A stretch of DNA of 64,000 nt from Merluccius polli (GCA_030340625.1 JAOPHQ010005729.1:100865-164864), one strand, 5' to 3'; shown: positions 8,901 through 20,450, counted from the stretch's first letter. Notes: generated by a model from the letters alone, not told the origin. Numbers and translations: made by a program.

Positions 8901-11900
8901 GTAAGAACTGAACAAACTAAATGTTTACCAACTTTATGTATACACCGATTTCCACAAAGAACATTCACAAACAACATACCAAGTAACATTCAGGTCGACT
9001 ATAGATCGATAGATATCTGAGCCATCTGATAGACTACCCAGCCATCTAATTCTGATTGAATCTTTTATTTTAGAATGAAGAGGAAAACCTGTCATCTGAC
9101 CTGAGCGAGTGGACCAAGGAACAAGTTAAATATTGGGCTTGCAATACGGCAGGACTTGATGTCAAATTTGCCAACTTGTTGTATGACCAGGACATTAAGG
9201 GGTCTAGTCTGGTCCTTTTGGAAAAATCTGATCTTGTAGAACTGGGCATGACTCTTGGACCTGCAAAAGAACTTATTAATGCCAGAGATAAACAGTTGGA
9301 AATTAGCAAAGAGTTGTTGTCAGGCACGGTTAACCAGACTGTTAGCCATTGCAAGCCTTATCCATTTCACAGATACCATGATTCACACAGATACGTGGAG
9401 AGCACCATTCTAGATGTCATAGAGTCAGGCCCCTCAGACTTGATTGAACCGTGTCATGAGTACAAAGGTTTTAATAACACACCAGATGAATTCAAAATGA
9501 CAAAATTTACAGATGAAGTCATTCGCTTCGCTGCAGCCTGCATGAATAGTCGTACAAATGGCACTATACATTTTGGAATAGGGGACAAGCCAGAGTTCCC
9601 TCACGGCCAGGTGCTAGGCATTAATGTTGCAGACAAAGAGGCCTATGAAAATGCACTGAAGCATGCAATTAATGGTCATTTTGAACATAAACATATCGAG
9701 GCAGTAAAACGGTGCATCAAGCCGACAAGGTTTGTTGGTGTTCTCAATAAGGGACACAACAACATCAGAAAAATGTGTCATAGAAGTGGACATAGTGCCT
9801 GACTCAACTATTTGTGAAAATAACAAGTACCATACTTTTAGCCTGGATACAAGGAAGACAAAGAAAAAGACCAAAGGCAAAGAAAAGGACAACCTTGGAG
9901 AGATGCAGTCAAAGCAATTCTTTGTTCGTGATGGTGGTAGCAGCAGGAATCTCCTTGCTCTGACAAACTTTGCCAAGCCAATGGAAGAGTACAACAAGTT
10001 TGAAGAAAAATTGACACAGGTAGTACAACTGCGAAAACAAGCAGAAGATAAGCAACTGAAAGCAGTTAGAAGCAGCGTCCAAGGCTCAAAACTGAGTCAA
10101 ATGATTACTGGTGGATCCCAGTCTTTAGATAAGTCCCATTTTGAGCAGTACGTGGTTGTTACTAACAAATCACATTCAATCCAATTGGAATCGCTAGGCT
10201 TTCTAATTGAGTTGAATCCGATAGCCATTTTGGACTTTGATCCTGAATCAGAAATGGATGGATTACAAAAGTACATTGGAGAGAAAAGCACAGTCAACAT
10301 CCATTCACCAGCAGAGTATAAAATTACAGAGGCTGTTGAAGACATTGCAAGCAAGTTGAAATTGACTAGAAATACCAGCTGGGTGTTTTGTAATGGAGGT
10401 GTCAATGGGGAGGTGCCCTCTGACATAGCCACCTGGTTAATGGACAAGGGAGCATCAGTTCGTGATGTGATTTCCTTTTTATGTCGAAAAGACATGCTCC
10501 CACACATGCGTTACCTTGTTGTCTTCCTACTACTGTCTACTGTAGATGAGTGCAACGATCCTCTCCTAGAGACCTTCAGCACATTCTGGCAGGAGCTAAG
10601 GGGCAGTGAACAAATTCTTTGCATCTGTGAAAATGAAAACGCATTCACCTGCTGGAAGGACCTGATTAAAGCTCGCTGTGGAATCGACATTTCCGGAAGA
10701 TGCATATATCAGCTGAGTTTTGCAGAGATTGATGGTACCATTCGCAGTCTGCTCTCAGAAAACCGCAAAGCTTGCCGTTTCCTCCCCTGTGGTGGTGGCA
10801 GCAATGTGCTGCTTGAAAAGAAAATGGAGGGCAGCCTGAGTGCCTTGGATGTTCTCTGTGTTAATCAGTGTGAAGGAGGAAATGAAGATATGAACTCCAT
10901 AGAAGAGAACTTTTACAAAGGCGGTAAAGTCTCATGGTGGAATTTCTTTTTCTCTGAGCTGCCTGGCTGTACCCCATTCATCAAACGGGACAAATTTGAC
11001 TTCATCGTTAAAACAGTCATCCCAGATTTGTGCTCCTGGAGAAAAGTCTGTGCATCTTTCAACCTCCAGCATGTGACCGGATGTGGTGGAACGACGTTAG
11101 CAAAGCACATCCTATGGCATCTGAAGGACGAGTTTCGCTGTGCAGTCTTAAAAGATCACAACACTGACATGGCTGAAACTGCTGTCCAAGTGGTTAAGCT
11201 TTTGACCTTTGGCTATAAAGAGCCGTCACATCAGATACCTGTGTTGCTTATGATAGATGACTTTGAAGACATGGACAGGGTTTCAGACTTGCAACAGCTC
11301 ATTGAACAAGAGTGTGTGACGGCAAAGATTCAATCTAGTACCCCCAAAGTGATTATGTTGAACTGCATGAGGTTGGAGTCAGTGGAACAGACGGAAACAA
11401 CAGTAGAGAATGTATTTATCGGCAACAAACTCTCAGATAATGAACAGAGACTGTTTGAGCAGAAACTAGTCGAAATAGAGAAAACATACAAGAATGCTGA
11501 AACATTTTATGGTTTCATGATCATGAAGAAGAACTTTCTGCCAGAGTATATCCAGAGTGTTGCCCGTAACACTCTAAAGGGCTTCGATATCAGTCAGAAA
11601 AATGCACAGCTAATAGCTGTTTTAGTTTTGTTGGATGTATACTGCAAGGGAGCCTCACTTTCTGTCTCTCTTTGTGAAGAGTTTCTTGGCTTTGAGCCAA
11701 AGCCGTTTTGCGGGGCTGTAAGAATTGAAGATGGCTTTGGGAAATTTTCTACTCTAATCAACAGCAGCACAGTTGAGGCTAAAGTAAGATATACAGCTGT
11801 GAAAATGATTCACTCAAGTATTTCCATGCATTGCCTGCAAGAACTTAGCACAACTTACAAAGTGCAGCGCTCTGATATTGCCAACCTGCTGCTAAACACT

Positions 11901-13596
11901 GAGACATTCTTTGAGTGTGTACAAGGAAGAGAGAAACTCAAAGAGGCTGTTCACAACATGTTGGTGAAGAGATGTCACACAAACAAGGATGAGGACTCAC
12001 AGTTTTCCCCATTAATTCAGGATATTAAAAAAGAAAGTACTGGAGTTGAAGAGCTTGTCCTAAATAATGCTGCCAAAAGGTTTCAGAAGGATGCCTTCAT
12101 CCATCAAGTGCTGGCCAGATATTGTCTAAAGAAGAAGGATTTCAAAGAGGCAAAAGATTGGGCATCACAAGCAAGACGCATTCTCATGGACAACTCCTAT
12201 ATTGCGGACACATCAGCGCAAGTGATCAAGCAAGAATTGAAGAATGCCATTGCTACTGAGAAGGAGGTCCCCATTAAATTGGAGAAGTTGAGGATTTTCC
12301 TCAAAATGGCCCAATCTGCAAATGAAGCATTCAAAGTCGCCCAAGAACTTGCAAAAAAAGAGTCACTGAATCGCTTTAACAACAGAACCGACAATTGCCA
12401 TTTCAATACATCAGCTTGCATTGGAGAAATTCAGGTGGCAGTGATTGTCATTGAAATATTAGGCAAAACCCCCATATTTTCTTCAGGAAATGTCCATCAT
12501 GACATAATGAGTGAGGTTCTTTCAGGGGAGATTACAATTCAGAAATTAGAGACAAATGACCCCAAACGCAACAAACATACTCCTTACTACATTGTCCTAA
12601 GAGAGTTTGAGGAATTCCTTTACAGCCTAAAAATCAGGATGAAGAGGCAGTTCGACTTCCTCGAAAATATTTTCGTCAACTTGGGATTCAGCTCAGGGAT
12701 GAAAGACAAGCGTGAGCTAGTGACTCGAGAAGAAGTCTTCAAATGCTTTAAGCAATATTCCAACCTCTTCTGCAGGACCGATAGCAGAGAGCTACGGAAG
12801 TACAAAAACATCAACCTTATGCTGCAGGTTCACCACGCAAGACAGTACCTGGATATGTGCAAAGTTGATACTCATTCAGGGGTTCTGAACTGCCTCTCTC
12901 TGGGTACTTCAAGTGAAACAATGGAGAAGATCGCTCGACAGTACATGTTTGTTCTTGAAAAGGCACATTCCATTAGCGTAAAGGAAAGAATCAACTACAT
13001 CTATGTCAATGTTGTCCTGAACTGCATCAAGCCAGGGTCCCAGTACTGTCTCCCATACAAGACACTTCTGGACAACCTTTGCAAAGTTCTCCATGGACAG
13101 ATCCCATTAGAGGACCACTTAGCTCTGTACTTCATCACAATTTCCCTGTTGTGGCCACAGAATGTTTTGGTTCCTGCCGAGACTGAACATTTGGAGCAAT
13201 ATATATCGCACATGAGAATCTCATATCATGCAGTGATGAAGGAAGTGTGCAATGGCAAGTGGCCTGTTATACACTTCTACCTGGGGAAGAAACAAAGTTA
13301 CGGCAAATTTATACACTTTGCAGCCATCGAGAGCTGTGTTAAGGAGCAGGAACAAGTTGGCTCACTGTTTAAAAATGGCAAACTATGGAAAGAGAAGGAA
13401 AGTCGAGGCCCTCCTCTGCAGAGTGACTGGAGAGGTACAGGGCGGTGCTATACTGGCAGACACCTGTATCCCAAATCTGAACATCAAAATCAATCCAATG
13501 CACCGAAGCCAGCTGAGTGGAAGAGCTTTAGGGTCAAAAGTTTCATTTTTTATTGGTTTCTCAATGAAGGGTCCCTTAGCCATTGACATTGATTGA
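8877..13596 (+). CDS. samd9l: Sterile alpha motif domain-containing protein 9-like; frame broken twice
   Basis: Start ATG at 8877 in a perfect Kozak context (CCACCATGG), codons 8877-8900, donor gtaaga, acceptor tttattttag, then one exon 9074-13596. The family fold is clear: a SAM domain (LSEWTKEQVKYW to about residue 80), a Schlafen/AlbA-like segment (FAAACMNSRTNGTIHFGIGD), a SIR2-like middle, a P-loop-type NTPase (GCGGTTLAKHILW, then VLLMIDDFEDMD), helical repeats and a C-terminal OB-like end (SFFIGFSMKGPLAIDID). The GGTT form of the P-loop, lacking the usual Lys, is as I recall it in human SAMD9. Family members are interferon-linked cytoplasmic proteins that restrict poxviruses and block translation, reportedly by tRNA cleavage. 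Compared with a continuous frame there is one extra base near 9751-9753 (GGG) and one near 13399-13401 (AAA). Otherwise about 1,514 codons are uninterrupted, close to the 1,584 of human SAMD9L. This could be a young pseudogene, an allele or assembly error. The gene is not part of the human GLI2-TFCP2L1 interval. Confidence 0.85.
9074..9750 (+). CDS. samd9l: samd9l-like giant exon, first frame (SAM and AlbA-like part)
   Basis: Family-like sequence runs in this frame up to KPTRFVGVLNK. Beyond the GGG at 9751-9753 this frame gives 16 unrelated codons and a stop at 9800-9802, while the next frame continues with EKCVIEVDIVPDS, which is the expected SAMD9 continuation. Confidence 0.85.
9754..13398 (+). 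CDS. samd9l: samd9l-like giant exon, second frame (SIR2-like, NTPase, helical repeats)
   Basis: About 1,215 codons open without a stop. Includes the P-loop-like segment near 11074-11100 and the acidic Walker B-like stretch near 11241-11275. Past 13401 this frame loses family character and ends at 13586. Confidence 0.85.
13402..13596 (+). CDS. samd9l: samd9l-like giant exon, third frame (C-terminal OB-like end)
   Basis: Reads VEALLCRVTGEVQGG through KVSFFIGFSMKGPLAIDID and a stop, matching the usual SAMD9 C-terminus in kind (short beta-rich end with SF-x-GF-x-x-x-GP). It lies one base out of frame from the sequence before it. Confidence 0.75.
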   Translation, partial: VEALLCRVTGEVQGGAILADTCIPNLNIKINPMHRSQLSGRALGSKVSFFIGFSMKGPLAIDID

Positions 13597-14790
13597 GTCG
13601 CAGAAAATATTTTGAGATGTACTGTATAGATAGGCATTCTGTGTTGTACCTTGGTAAATGTAGTATTCATGTGGATGATCTCTCATGTCATGTCAATTTT
13701 TTGAGTCATTTTTTTGTTGTATGACTTTATTAACTGTTAACTGCAGTTAACAGATGATGTCTAGTTCAGCTAATGAGACTTAATAAACTTATTGTGTATG
13801 TTTTTGTAAATTGTAACAGAGCCAAGCTGTCTTCTCAAACAAATCTTATGAAAAGATGATGTGTTTAACAAATGTTACAAGATAGTTTTGAAGACATTGT
13901 GATTATTGAAATATGAACATTTTTATAGTGGCATATGAAATTATACAAAAATGTTTTAAAAGAGATGAAACTATCTTTTTTATTTCTTGATGTGTTGTTT
14001 TTTTATGCAGACCGTCACTCTATTATGGCTTTTCACATTGTTGAATTACATTAATCAAAAAGTATATTGTGCACTTGTTCAGCAAAGTCTGCCTGTTATT
14101 TACTATTCAGAGCGTTATTTTTTTTTTACTTCACATTAAAATCTTTTTCGTTTGCCATGCCATCTCAACGTCATTCAGACACCATTCCAACAAATAATGG
14201 TTTATGTTGTCTTCTGACATTAGTTACAGCTGTTGTATAACGGCAAAGAGGATACAAGTGACCAATTTCTGGGTGTTAAAGAGAAATATACTCATATTTG
14301 ACATGCATAAAACAACATTGTAAAAGAGCTGTGCAGACTTTGAAGTCATGTCCTTTATGTTCTTCAATCCACGGTGTAGTTATTTTGTCACGTCAACTAA
14401 GTGAAATTAGGGAACAGTTTGCGACATTCCTCGTCACTCACATTCCAAAGATGTACAATGTAAAGCAAATGGTTGCTTAGTTCTTGTAGCCTGTGAGTTT
14501 CTTCCCTTTTACAGTAATGTACAGCAACTTGTGTTACATCTAACACCATCCTGATCATGTCTAGCTTTGTAACCCCACATGGTTAATCTAGACAGTTTTT
14601 ATTAAATATGATTTTTTAAAAGTTGTTTTTGTTTTGATATGTATGCATTCGATTCCAAACATCAGTAGTTGGTGTATTAATGCTTACAGAACATTGTGTT
14701 TTATTGAAGATATGCATGCTTGCTGATGATTTGAAAAACATGCATATAAATGATCAATTATGTCAATAAACTGTTCACTGATTTCCATTG
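13597..14790 (+). other. samd9l: samd9l-like 3' UTR and downstream
   Basis: AT-rich, no coding. AATAAA at 13782-13787 and 14765-14770 are candidate polyadenylation signals. From 14790 to about 15180 nothing further was recognised. Confidence 0.5.
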
Positions 14791-15326
14791 CATTTGCATT
14801 ATTTTCATTTGGAGAGACTTAACCCTAACCCTTTACAAAATTAACTACACAAATTACAAATATCACATAATAATCCACAAACTAGGACACTACAAATGTG
14901 TAGCCTACAATAAAACCATGTTCTGATTTTGATTGACAAGTAAAAATTATATGAACTGCCAGATTTAGTTGGGATGCATATATATAATTGCTTAGTATTT
15001 TTTTCTCATTAGATTTTGGCTGTAGAAAAAATGTCTGAGGTTAAATGGAATATAGCAACTTTCTAAATAAAGAGTTGGAGATCAGGTATAGGTCCCAAGG
15101 TCACTCACAGAAAGGAGAGGTCTGCAGAGGCCATGGGGTCATGGGCCTGAGCGAGGCCGACTGCAACCTCCTTACGGCGCTTATCCACCGCACGGTACTG
15201 CTCGGCTCGACTCCAATGCAGTGGTCTGTAGTGTTTGCACGTCACCTTTTAGTATCAACTCAGCTCGCTTGGAACCTCAACTGAGGTGATACCAAAAAAA
15301 GTACCATGACTTTTGCTAATGGAAAC

Positions 15327-16233
15327 TTCGGGTGCACGATAATTATCAGGCTGATACAGAAATGATTACATCATTCCGATAAGTCCAATATCATGGCAAA
15401 TAGCCCCGATAACATAATATATTATATATAATGTTGTCAGCACGGCAGCGCCCCACTCCAACTGGGACACCTGAATGGCCTGCAGTGAATGCTGCGTTCA
15501 AGTGATGTTGGCATAATCAGAAAAACTCTTTCTGACTGGGAAAATTCAAGAATACCCCCTCATGTCGGAAAATAACTTGTTAACTCGGTCATAATTTTGG
15601 TAGTTGCTGACTTGAATTGATATCCACAGTATTTTTACACATGTTACACATAAACAATAGAAACATGAACTTAAAAAAGCTGAAAGAACGACTAGCAAAC
15701 GTGGGAACGGGGAATTTCCGTCACACTGTGAATGCAGCACAGCGTGCTTACGTTTGAAAACAGACAACATGGCATCGATTGTGTGGGACTTTTTCAAAGT
15801 TTCTGAAGAAGACGGGTCGCTTGTTATTTGTAACAACTGTTAAAAGTAGCACTAGCTTCAATATGTCAAACCTGATAAGTCACCTGAACCATAGAAAGCA
15901 TATGAGGACGCCTGGGCTGCTAAAGACACTAGCAACTTAAAGCCAGCCGCAAAGAAGCTACCGGGACTTACACACATCGACGAGGCTTTAGAAAAATTAT
16001 TCAATCAAAAGAGAGGCTTGCCAATAGTTTTTCATTGGAAAAAATAAATATCTCCATTTAAAGAGTCAAAAGTGTTTTTTGGTTTGTTCATAGTATTAAT
16101 GTCATGATCTTAGGTCATGATCATATATATATGTATATGTGTGTGTTTTATCGGTTATCGGTATTGGCCTTTAGGAGCTGAAAGTTATCGGTTATCGATA
16201 TCGGTTTTTAAAAAAAGTTAGCGTGCATCCCTA
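15327..16233 (+). mobile_element. hAT transposon remnant (907 bp) nested in the outer MITE
   Basis: Flanked by a perfect 8-bp duplication ATGGAAAC (15319-15326 and 16234-16241), within a longer identical CTAATGGAAAC. Ends TTCGGGTGCACG and CGTGCATCCCTA are near-inverted. Right side has the GATA/TATCGG-rich repeats common in fish hAT ends. It carries the broken BED finger. Confidence 0.8.
15769..15910 (+). pseudogene. Relic BED-type zinc finger of hAT transposase
   Basis: ATG at 15769 opens MASIVWDFFKVSEEDGSLVI then CNNC and a stop. One frame over, SSTSFNMSNLISHLNHRKH continues the finger. The Cys-x2-Cys and His-x5-His ligands are all visible but sit in different frames, so it is dead. Confidence 0.75.
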
Positions 16234-16302
16234 ATGGAAACCAAATCCAAGCCAGTAGAGTTGAGTTGGGATGATACCATGCAGTGGAAAACATGAAGTG
16301 TG

Positions 16303-16303
<1 letters not shown>

Positions 16304-16379
<76 letters not shown>
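16304..16379. repeat. (CA)n microsatellite
   Basis: About 38 CA units directly after the outer MITE. Confidence 0.97.
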
Positions 16380-16381
<2 letters not shown>

Positions 16382-16739
16382 GTCTTCCTCTAATCCCTGC
16401 ATCAAATGTGTGTGGACAGCACAGCAGTAGCCTACCTCTTCTTTTTTCACAACCAAGGTCACCTTTCCAAGAACGCCAGGCCCAAACCTTTGAAGCAAAA
16501 ATACAATATGTTCGCTCATACAAAATGACTAAAACATGTACTCACGTACATCGTTTAAAAAATAACAACCAACAACCACATTTGAGACGGCGACAGTTAT
16601 TCAAATTGACATATTTTATCCCATAGTTAGACATGAAATCAAGCCAGAGGATGGGGAAGTAGGTGATGCGAAAAAAAAACCCAAAACAATTAAATGAGGC
16701 ATTGACGTCTATCCGAGCAATTCCTATGCATTTCGGATT

Positions 16740-17300
16740 CGGGGCGTTTGTTGCCACCCGGCCCCCCCCCCCACCGTGGTCACGCCCCTGCAGCGTAATT
16801 GCGTCCACCTGCGTGACTCCTATATAAAAGGGTGGGTGCGGCCGGTCGGCCTCGGAGGTGTTTCTAATAGGCCTACTGACCGTGTGAGTGAGTCGCATTT
16901 AGGCGCTTAGTGGCCACAAACGCCTAAATGCGGCCATTTCACGTCAGGTGCCGCGTCGTGGAACAGCGGTGGAAACGGTTAAGACTCGAGACTTTACGCT
17001 GCCCATATTCTGCTGTCGTTCGCTACTCCACCATCTTGGATCTACGACGACGCCGCCGCCTGGCCCCGGCTATCCCGCCACAACAAGTAGGCCCCTGTGT
17101 GCTGCTCCACCCGGATGGCGTCGGCACGGATTTGTGGCCAACACCAAAACCACCAACACGACGACGACGACGTCCTCCTTGCTCCACCCTGACGCCCAGC
17201 GCCCCCAGGTCGCCATGATGGCCGCCCAGCTGCTAGCAACACGCCGGCGCGCGCCCCAACGGCAGTTGTGACTGCTAGAAGACGGCCAGAAGAAGCCGTG
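16740..17300 (+). promoter_or_regulatory. TATA promoter with CpG-rich first exon of an unknown transcript
   Basis: TATATAAAAG at 16821-16830 is a consensus TATA box, placing a start near 16851. CpG-rich sequence follows to a donor AAGCC|gtgagt at 17298. CCATCTTGGAT near 17030 is a YY1-type site. Open frames in the exon (up to 108 codons, Arg/Pro/Thr-rich) look compositional and are not claimed as proteins. Confidence 0.5.
16894..16932 (+). other. 12-bp perfect stem-loop in predicted 5' leader
   Basis: CGCATTTAGGCG (16894-16905) pairs with CGCCTAAATGCG (16921-16932) round a 15-base loop that itself contains the palindrome GTGGCCAC. It starts about 43 bases after the predicted transcription start. 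Confidence 0.7.
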
Positions 17301-18159
17301 AGTCGTTTTATTTTAAATTAATTTTATTTATTTTTTTGCTGGATTTACGCACGACACGACGCTCGTCTGTCGTTTTTCTTGTCGATCCGCATACGCCTTT
17401 CTTTTTTATTTTGTTTAATTTTTTCCCCGCACTTTCTTCTGTCCGCTCTCCCCAATGCTGCTGTGTTGGTTAATGGTGGCCTGTTGTGATGATGCTGTGC
17501 AGTGTTGAGTTTGACATGGTTTTAAAATGTTGTCTGCTGCTACTCCTCAAAGCTTTTATCTTCTCATCTTGGCCATGGCTGCCTTTTGTTGGATGCATGT
17601 TTTTTTTTAATTTTTGTATTGCATTGACCTTGGCATGTCTGCTTTTGAATGGGAAGTGTGTCTCATTGAGGGGGGTCCTTGAGTCCTTGACTTGTTTGCA
17701 AGGCAGCATGTGTGGGGTGGTTTTCAGCCCTCAACCCCAGGTCTACTGTGGTCCACTAGACTGGGGAGGTTGGCAGGTTCGCTCAAGTTTTCAATGTCAT
17801 GTAAAACCTACAGAATTGGCTTTTTTTTGTAATGCTTCATTGCCTAATGTGGACGAATTTCCATCAAGCATTCACTAATTTACTAAATGCACCGGCATTT
17901 CACCCATTTCAATGCCAATACTTTATTTTCCTGAAGACTATGGAAGCAACCCCCACTTCATCACATCTAACATTTCAATTTCGTTGGACACCGGCATTTT
18001 GAAAGTAAGTTGGTGTCAATCATTTTACGATTCTCTGAAGTAGATTGAAGTGCAGGAGCAATTCTCGATGTATTAACCATGTGTCTTACTGATGTGATGA
18101 GGAGCAGGAGGGCCCCGTGGAGAGAGCACCTGACCCCAGGATGACGCTGACGACCTGGA

Positions 18160-18184
18160 CCCCCCCCCCCCCCCCCCCCCCCCC
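18160..18184. repeat. C homopolymer (25 bases)
   Basis: Uninterrupted C run; likely error-prone in sequencing. Confidence 0.95.
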
Positions 18185-18387
18185 AATCCAGAAGGTACTC
18201 ATCGTTTCATAATCAGCTTCAATTCTAAATTTACATCCTTTACATTCAGGGCAAGCTTAGATTGACAGTTTTCTGAGGTTAGACCAGAAATGGTGCTGCA
18301 GTTTGTCGACTTAAAATGTTGACCACATTTTAACTGGAAATACAATGTTTACATCCAATCTTCAACAGGTTCGGTTGCTGTGGATAC

Positions 18388-18500
18388 CGCTGGAGCCGGA
18401 GGATGCCGTGGGCGTGGTCACCGCTGGAGCCGGAGGATGCTGTGGTCACCGCTGGAGCCGGAGGATGCTGTGGTCACCGCTGGAGCCGGAGGATGCAGTT
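18388..18500. repeat. 28-bp minisatellite
   Basis: Four units of CCGCTGGAGCCGGAGGATGC plus a GTGGTCA-type spacer. Open in more than one frame, so it could be translated as repeated EPEDAV or WSRRMLW, but this is not claimed. Confidence 0.9.
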
Positions 18501-19491
18501 GCCGTGGTTTCAAACGTCAGTCGTAAGGAGTTCATCCCAGCGAAACTCTTAACTTGCAGTTCTTATTGGTGTATTCATTTACACATCGATCAGTCAAGTC
18601 AATTGAGCATTTATGCATTTCATGATAAACCCTTCCTTAATCAACTAGGTTTACGAGGTGCTGTGGATGCTGAAATGTCCGACACATCACATTGTTCCAC
18701 TGCAACGCACGAGTCCGTGATGTGGACGAGACTTCCCAGCCTACAGCACCGGTGATGCCAGCCCCTCCCAGCTAGGCTCAACTGCATCAGACCTCTCTGC
18801 TTAGCTGTTGGACCTTCACCAGAACTACACCTGGCAAAAGGTGCCTTTTCTGTTGCTGTTGTCCTCCCCTCGCACACTTTCAGTAATTGCCATATATAGT
18901 CTTCATGAAAGAATGTCCTGTCATTTTTATGTATTTATTGTGACTCATGTAATTCTCCAGGCAAATTGTAGTAGAAATATAACATGGTAGTTCAAACTGT
19001 CATGGTGTGGTTGTGCAATGGAAATGGCTGCATTATAGTAATGTATTGCCGTAACTTGTTTCAGGGAGGATGGCGGACACTACGCTGCCACTTGACTCCC
19101 AGCGAAGATGAAGCCACTCTGAAGATCACTGGAGACCTGCCACCTCCAGCGCCACTCCACTCATCACTGGAGGTCCTGGAGAGAGAAGAGGTGGGGGTCA
19201 ACATTCAACATGTTACAGCCATCTTCAGAACATGTCATTTGGCATTTCTAATGGCATCGACGCTGTAAGCAGGACGGTTTGGCCTCAAGCTGTTGGGGCG
19301 ACGCTATGTCTGTAAAGGGTCAAAACAGGCGTTCACTGTTTAAAATATGTGGCTGATTTCAGTCATGGCCTCTCAATCCAATTTTCATTGGGAATGAGTT
19401 GAATTGTTTTAGGTTGGTGTTGCCATCAAGTGTTTAATGTGTCCCAGATTCACACAAAGGTTAATTTGCGTTTATCTTTGCAGGCCACCAT

Positions 19492-19540
19492 CCCCCATGG
19501 GGGAGGTGTTGCCATTGAGAGGCAACACCTCTCAATGGCG
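19492..19540 (+). other. Bistable hairpin (two exclusive 11-bp stems)
   Basis: GAGGTGTTGCC (19503-19513) pairs with GGCAACACCTC (19521-19531). Alternatively CCATTGAGAGG (19512-19522) pairs with CCTCTCAATGG (19528-19538). The stems overlap, so only one can form. CCCCCATGGGGG directly precedes them. Confidence 0.8.
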
Positions 19541-19635
19541 GAGGGAGGGAGGGGATGTTTTTTGTTGTACAGTTTCAAAATCTGCTGTCATTTCTGCGGT
19601 CTCTTTTCAACTCTTGAGTCTTGCCTACAGAAGCC

Positions 19636-20133
19636 TTAAAGGTACAGTGTGTAGGATTTAACTGAATACCCCTCCCTTATCAACGACGTAGGAGAACCTA
19701 TGGTGGCCTGTAAGGTGCCAGTAGGTACTTCCAAAATGACGTCATCGTCTACGACGGCATCGAGTTGTCAAGTGATGAGGTTCCTTGATAGATTTCTAAA
19801 CTGTATTTAGTTATTTAGTCCCTATAATCTATATAGGTAATAGCTCACAAGTAATATGGCGATTCTGATTTGAAAATGGAAAACGCGTCTCTAGAGCCGT
19901 TTGTCCGTTCTGGGCTCCTGTAGAAACATGGCGGTGCAACATGGCCGGCTCTGTGGAAGAGGACCTGCTCCCTATGTAGATATATAAAGGGCTCATTCTT
20001 GGGTAATGAAAACATGATTCTTATTTCCATGGGATTAGACACACTAATTAAAACATACTTATGAATATTATATTACATTTCTGCCAAGTCCGTTCTGCTA
20101 GATGCCACTCAATTCTACACACTGCACCATTAG
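19636..20133. mobile_element. MITE of a common teleost family
   Basis: Left end TTAAAGGTACAGTGTGTAGG and right end AATTCTACACACTGCACC plus ATTA are inverted copies. The interior (GAAACATGGCGGTGCAACAT, GGGCTCATTC) is a pattern I recognise from many fish genomes. About 498 bp. Confidence 0.85.
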
Positions 20134-20450
20134 GTACTATTGTGTGTGTGTGTGTAGTCCATAGTATGGATGTGTGAAACTTGTCATTTAAACATTGTTA
20201 CTGCATCATTCAGTCTGTTCAACTCAAATGAATACCTGAATGTGTATTGGAAATTGAGAAATTACAAGGGTCCATAATACACTTGGACCCTTTTTTATTT
20301 GACTTGCCACTGAACACTTTCTATGTAGTCACAATTGGTCATTGTTTTGTAATCATATGTATGCATCATGGACTCATCTAAGATTTGATAAAAGTGAATA
20401 ATATCTGCAAAAAAGTTGAATAAAATATCAACTGCTCACCAGACTATCTG
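20134..20450. other. Intergenic, nothing recognised
   Basis: AT-rich sequence with a short GT repeat near 20140; no gene or element identified. Confidence 0.5.

Larger units (their letters stand above)
15181..16292. mobile_element. Outer hAT-like MITE, interrupted by a second element
   Basis: Ends resemble each other inverted: TTATCCACCGCACGGTACTG on the left and ACCATGCAGTGGAAAA on the right. The halves CTCGGCTCGACTCC and GTAGAGTTGAGTTGGG also pair in inverted fashion. The two halves are separated by the element at 15327-16233. Confidence 0.6.
16851..19640 (+). ncRNA. Putative multi-exon transcript of unknown type
   Basis: Not recognised. Candidate exons: about 16851-17297; one starting 18369 after ttcaacag; one starting 18649 after caactag; 19066-19191 (after tttcag, before gtgggg); one starting 19493 after tttgcag. 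The exons at 18369 and 18649 share the start GGTT...GTGCTGTGGAT or GTTGCTGTGGAT, as if duplicated. No conserved protein is visible; a short ATG frame (13 codons) starts at 19071. It may be a long non-coding RNA or a fast-evolving small protein. Exon joins are guesses. Confidence 0.3.

Noticed and set aside
18080..18150. Box C/D snoRNA-like pair (GTGATGA and CTGA)
   Set aside because: Spacing too short and no terminal stem.
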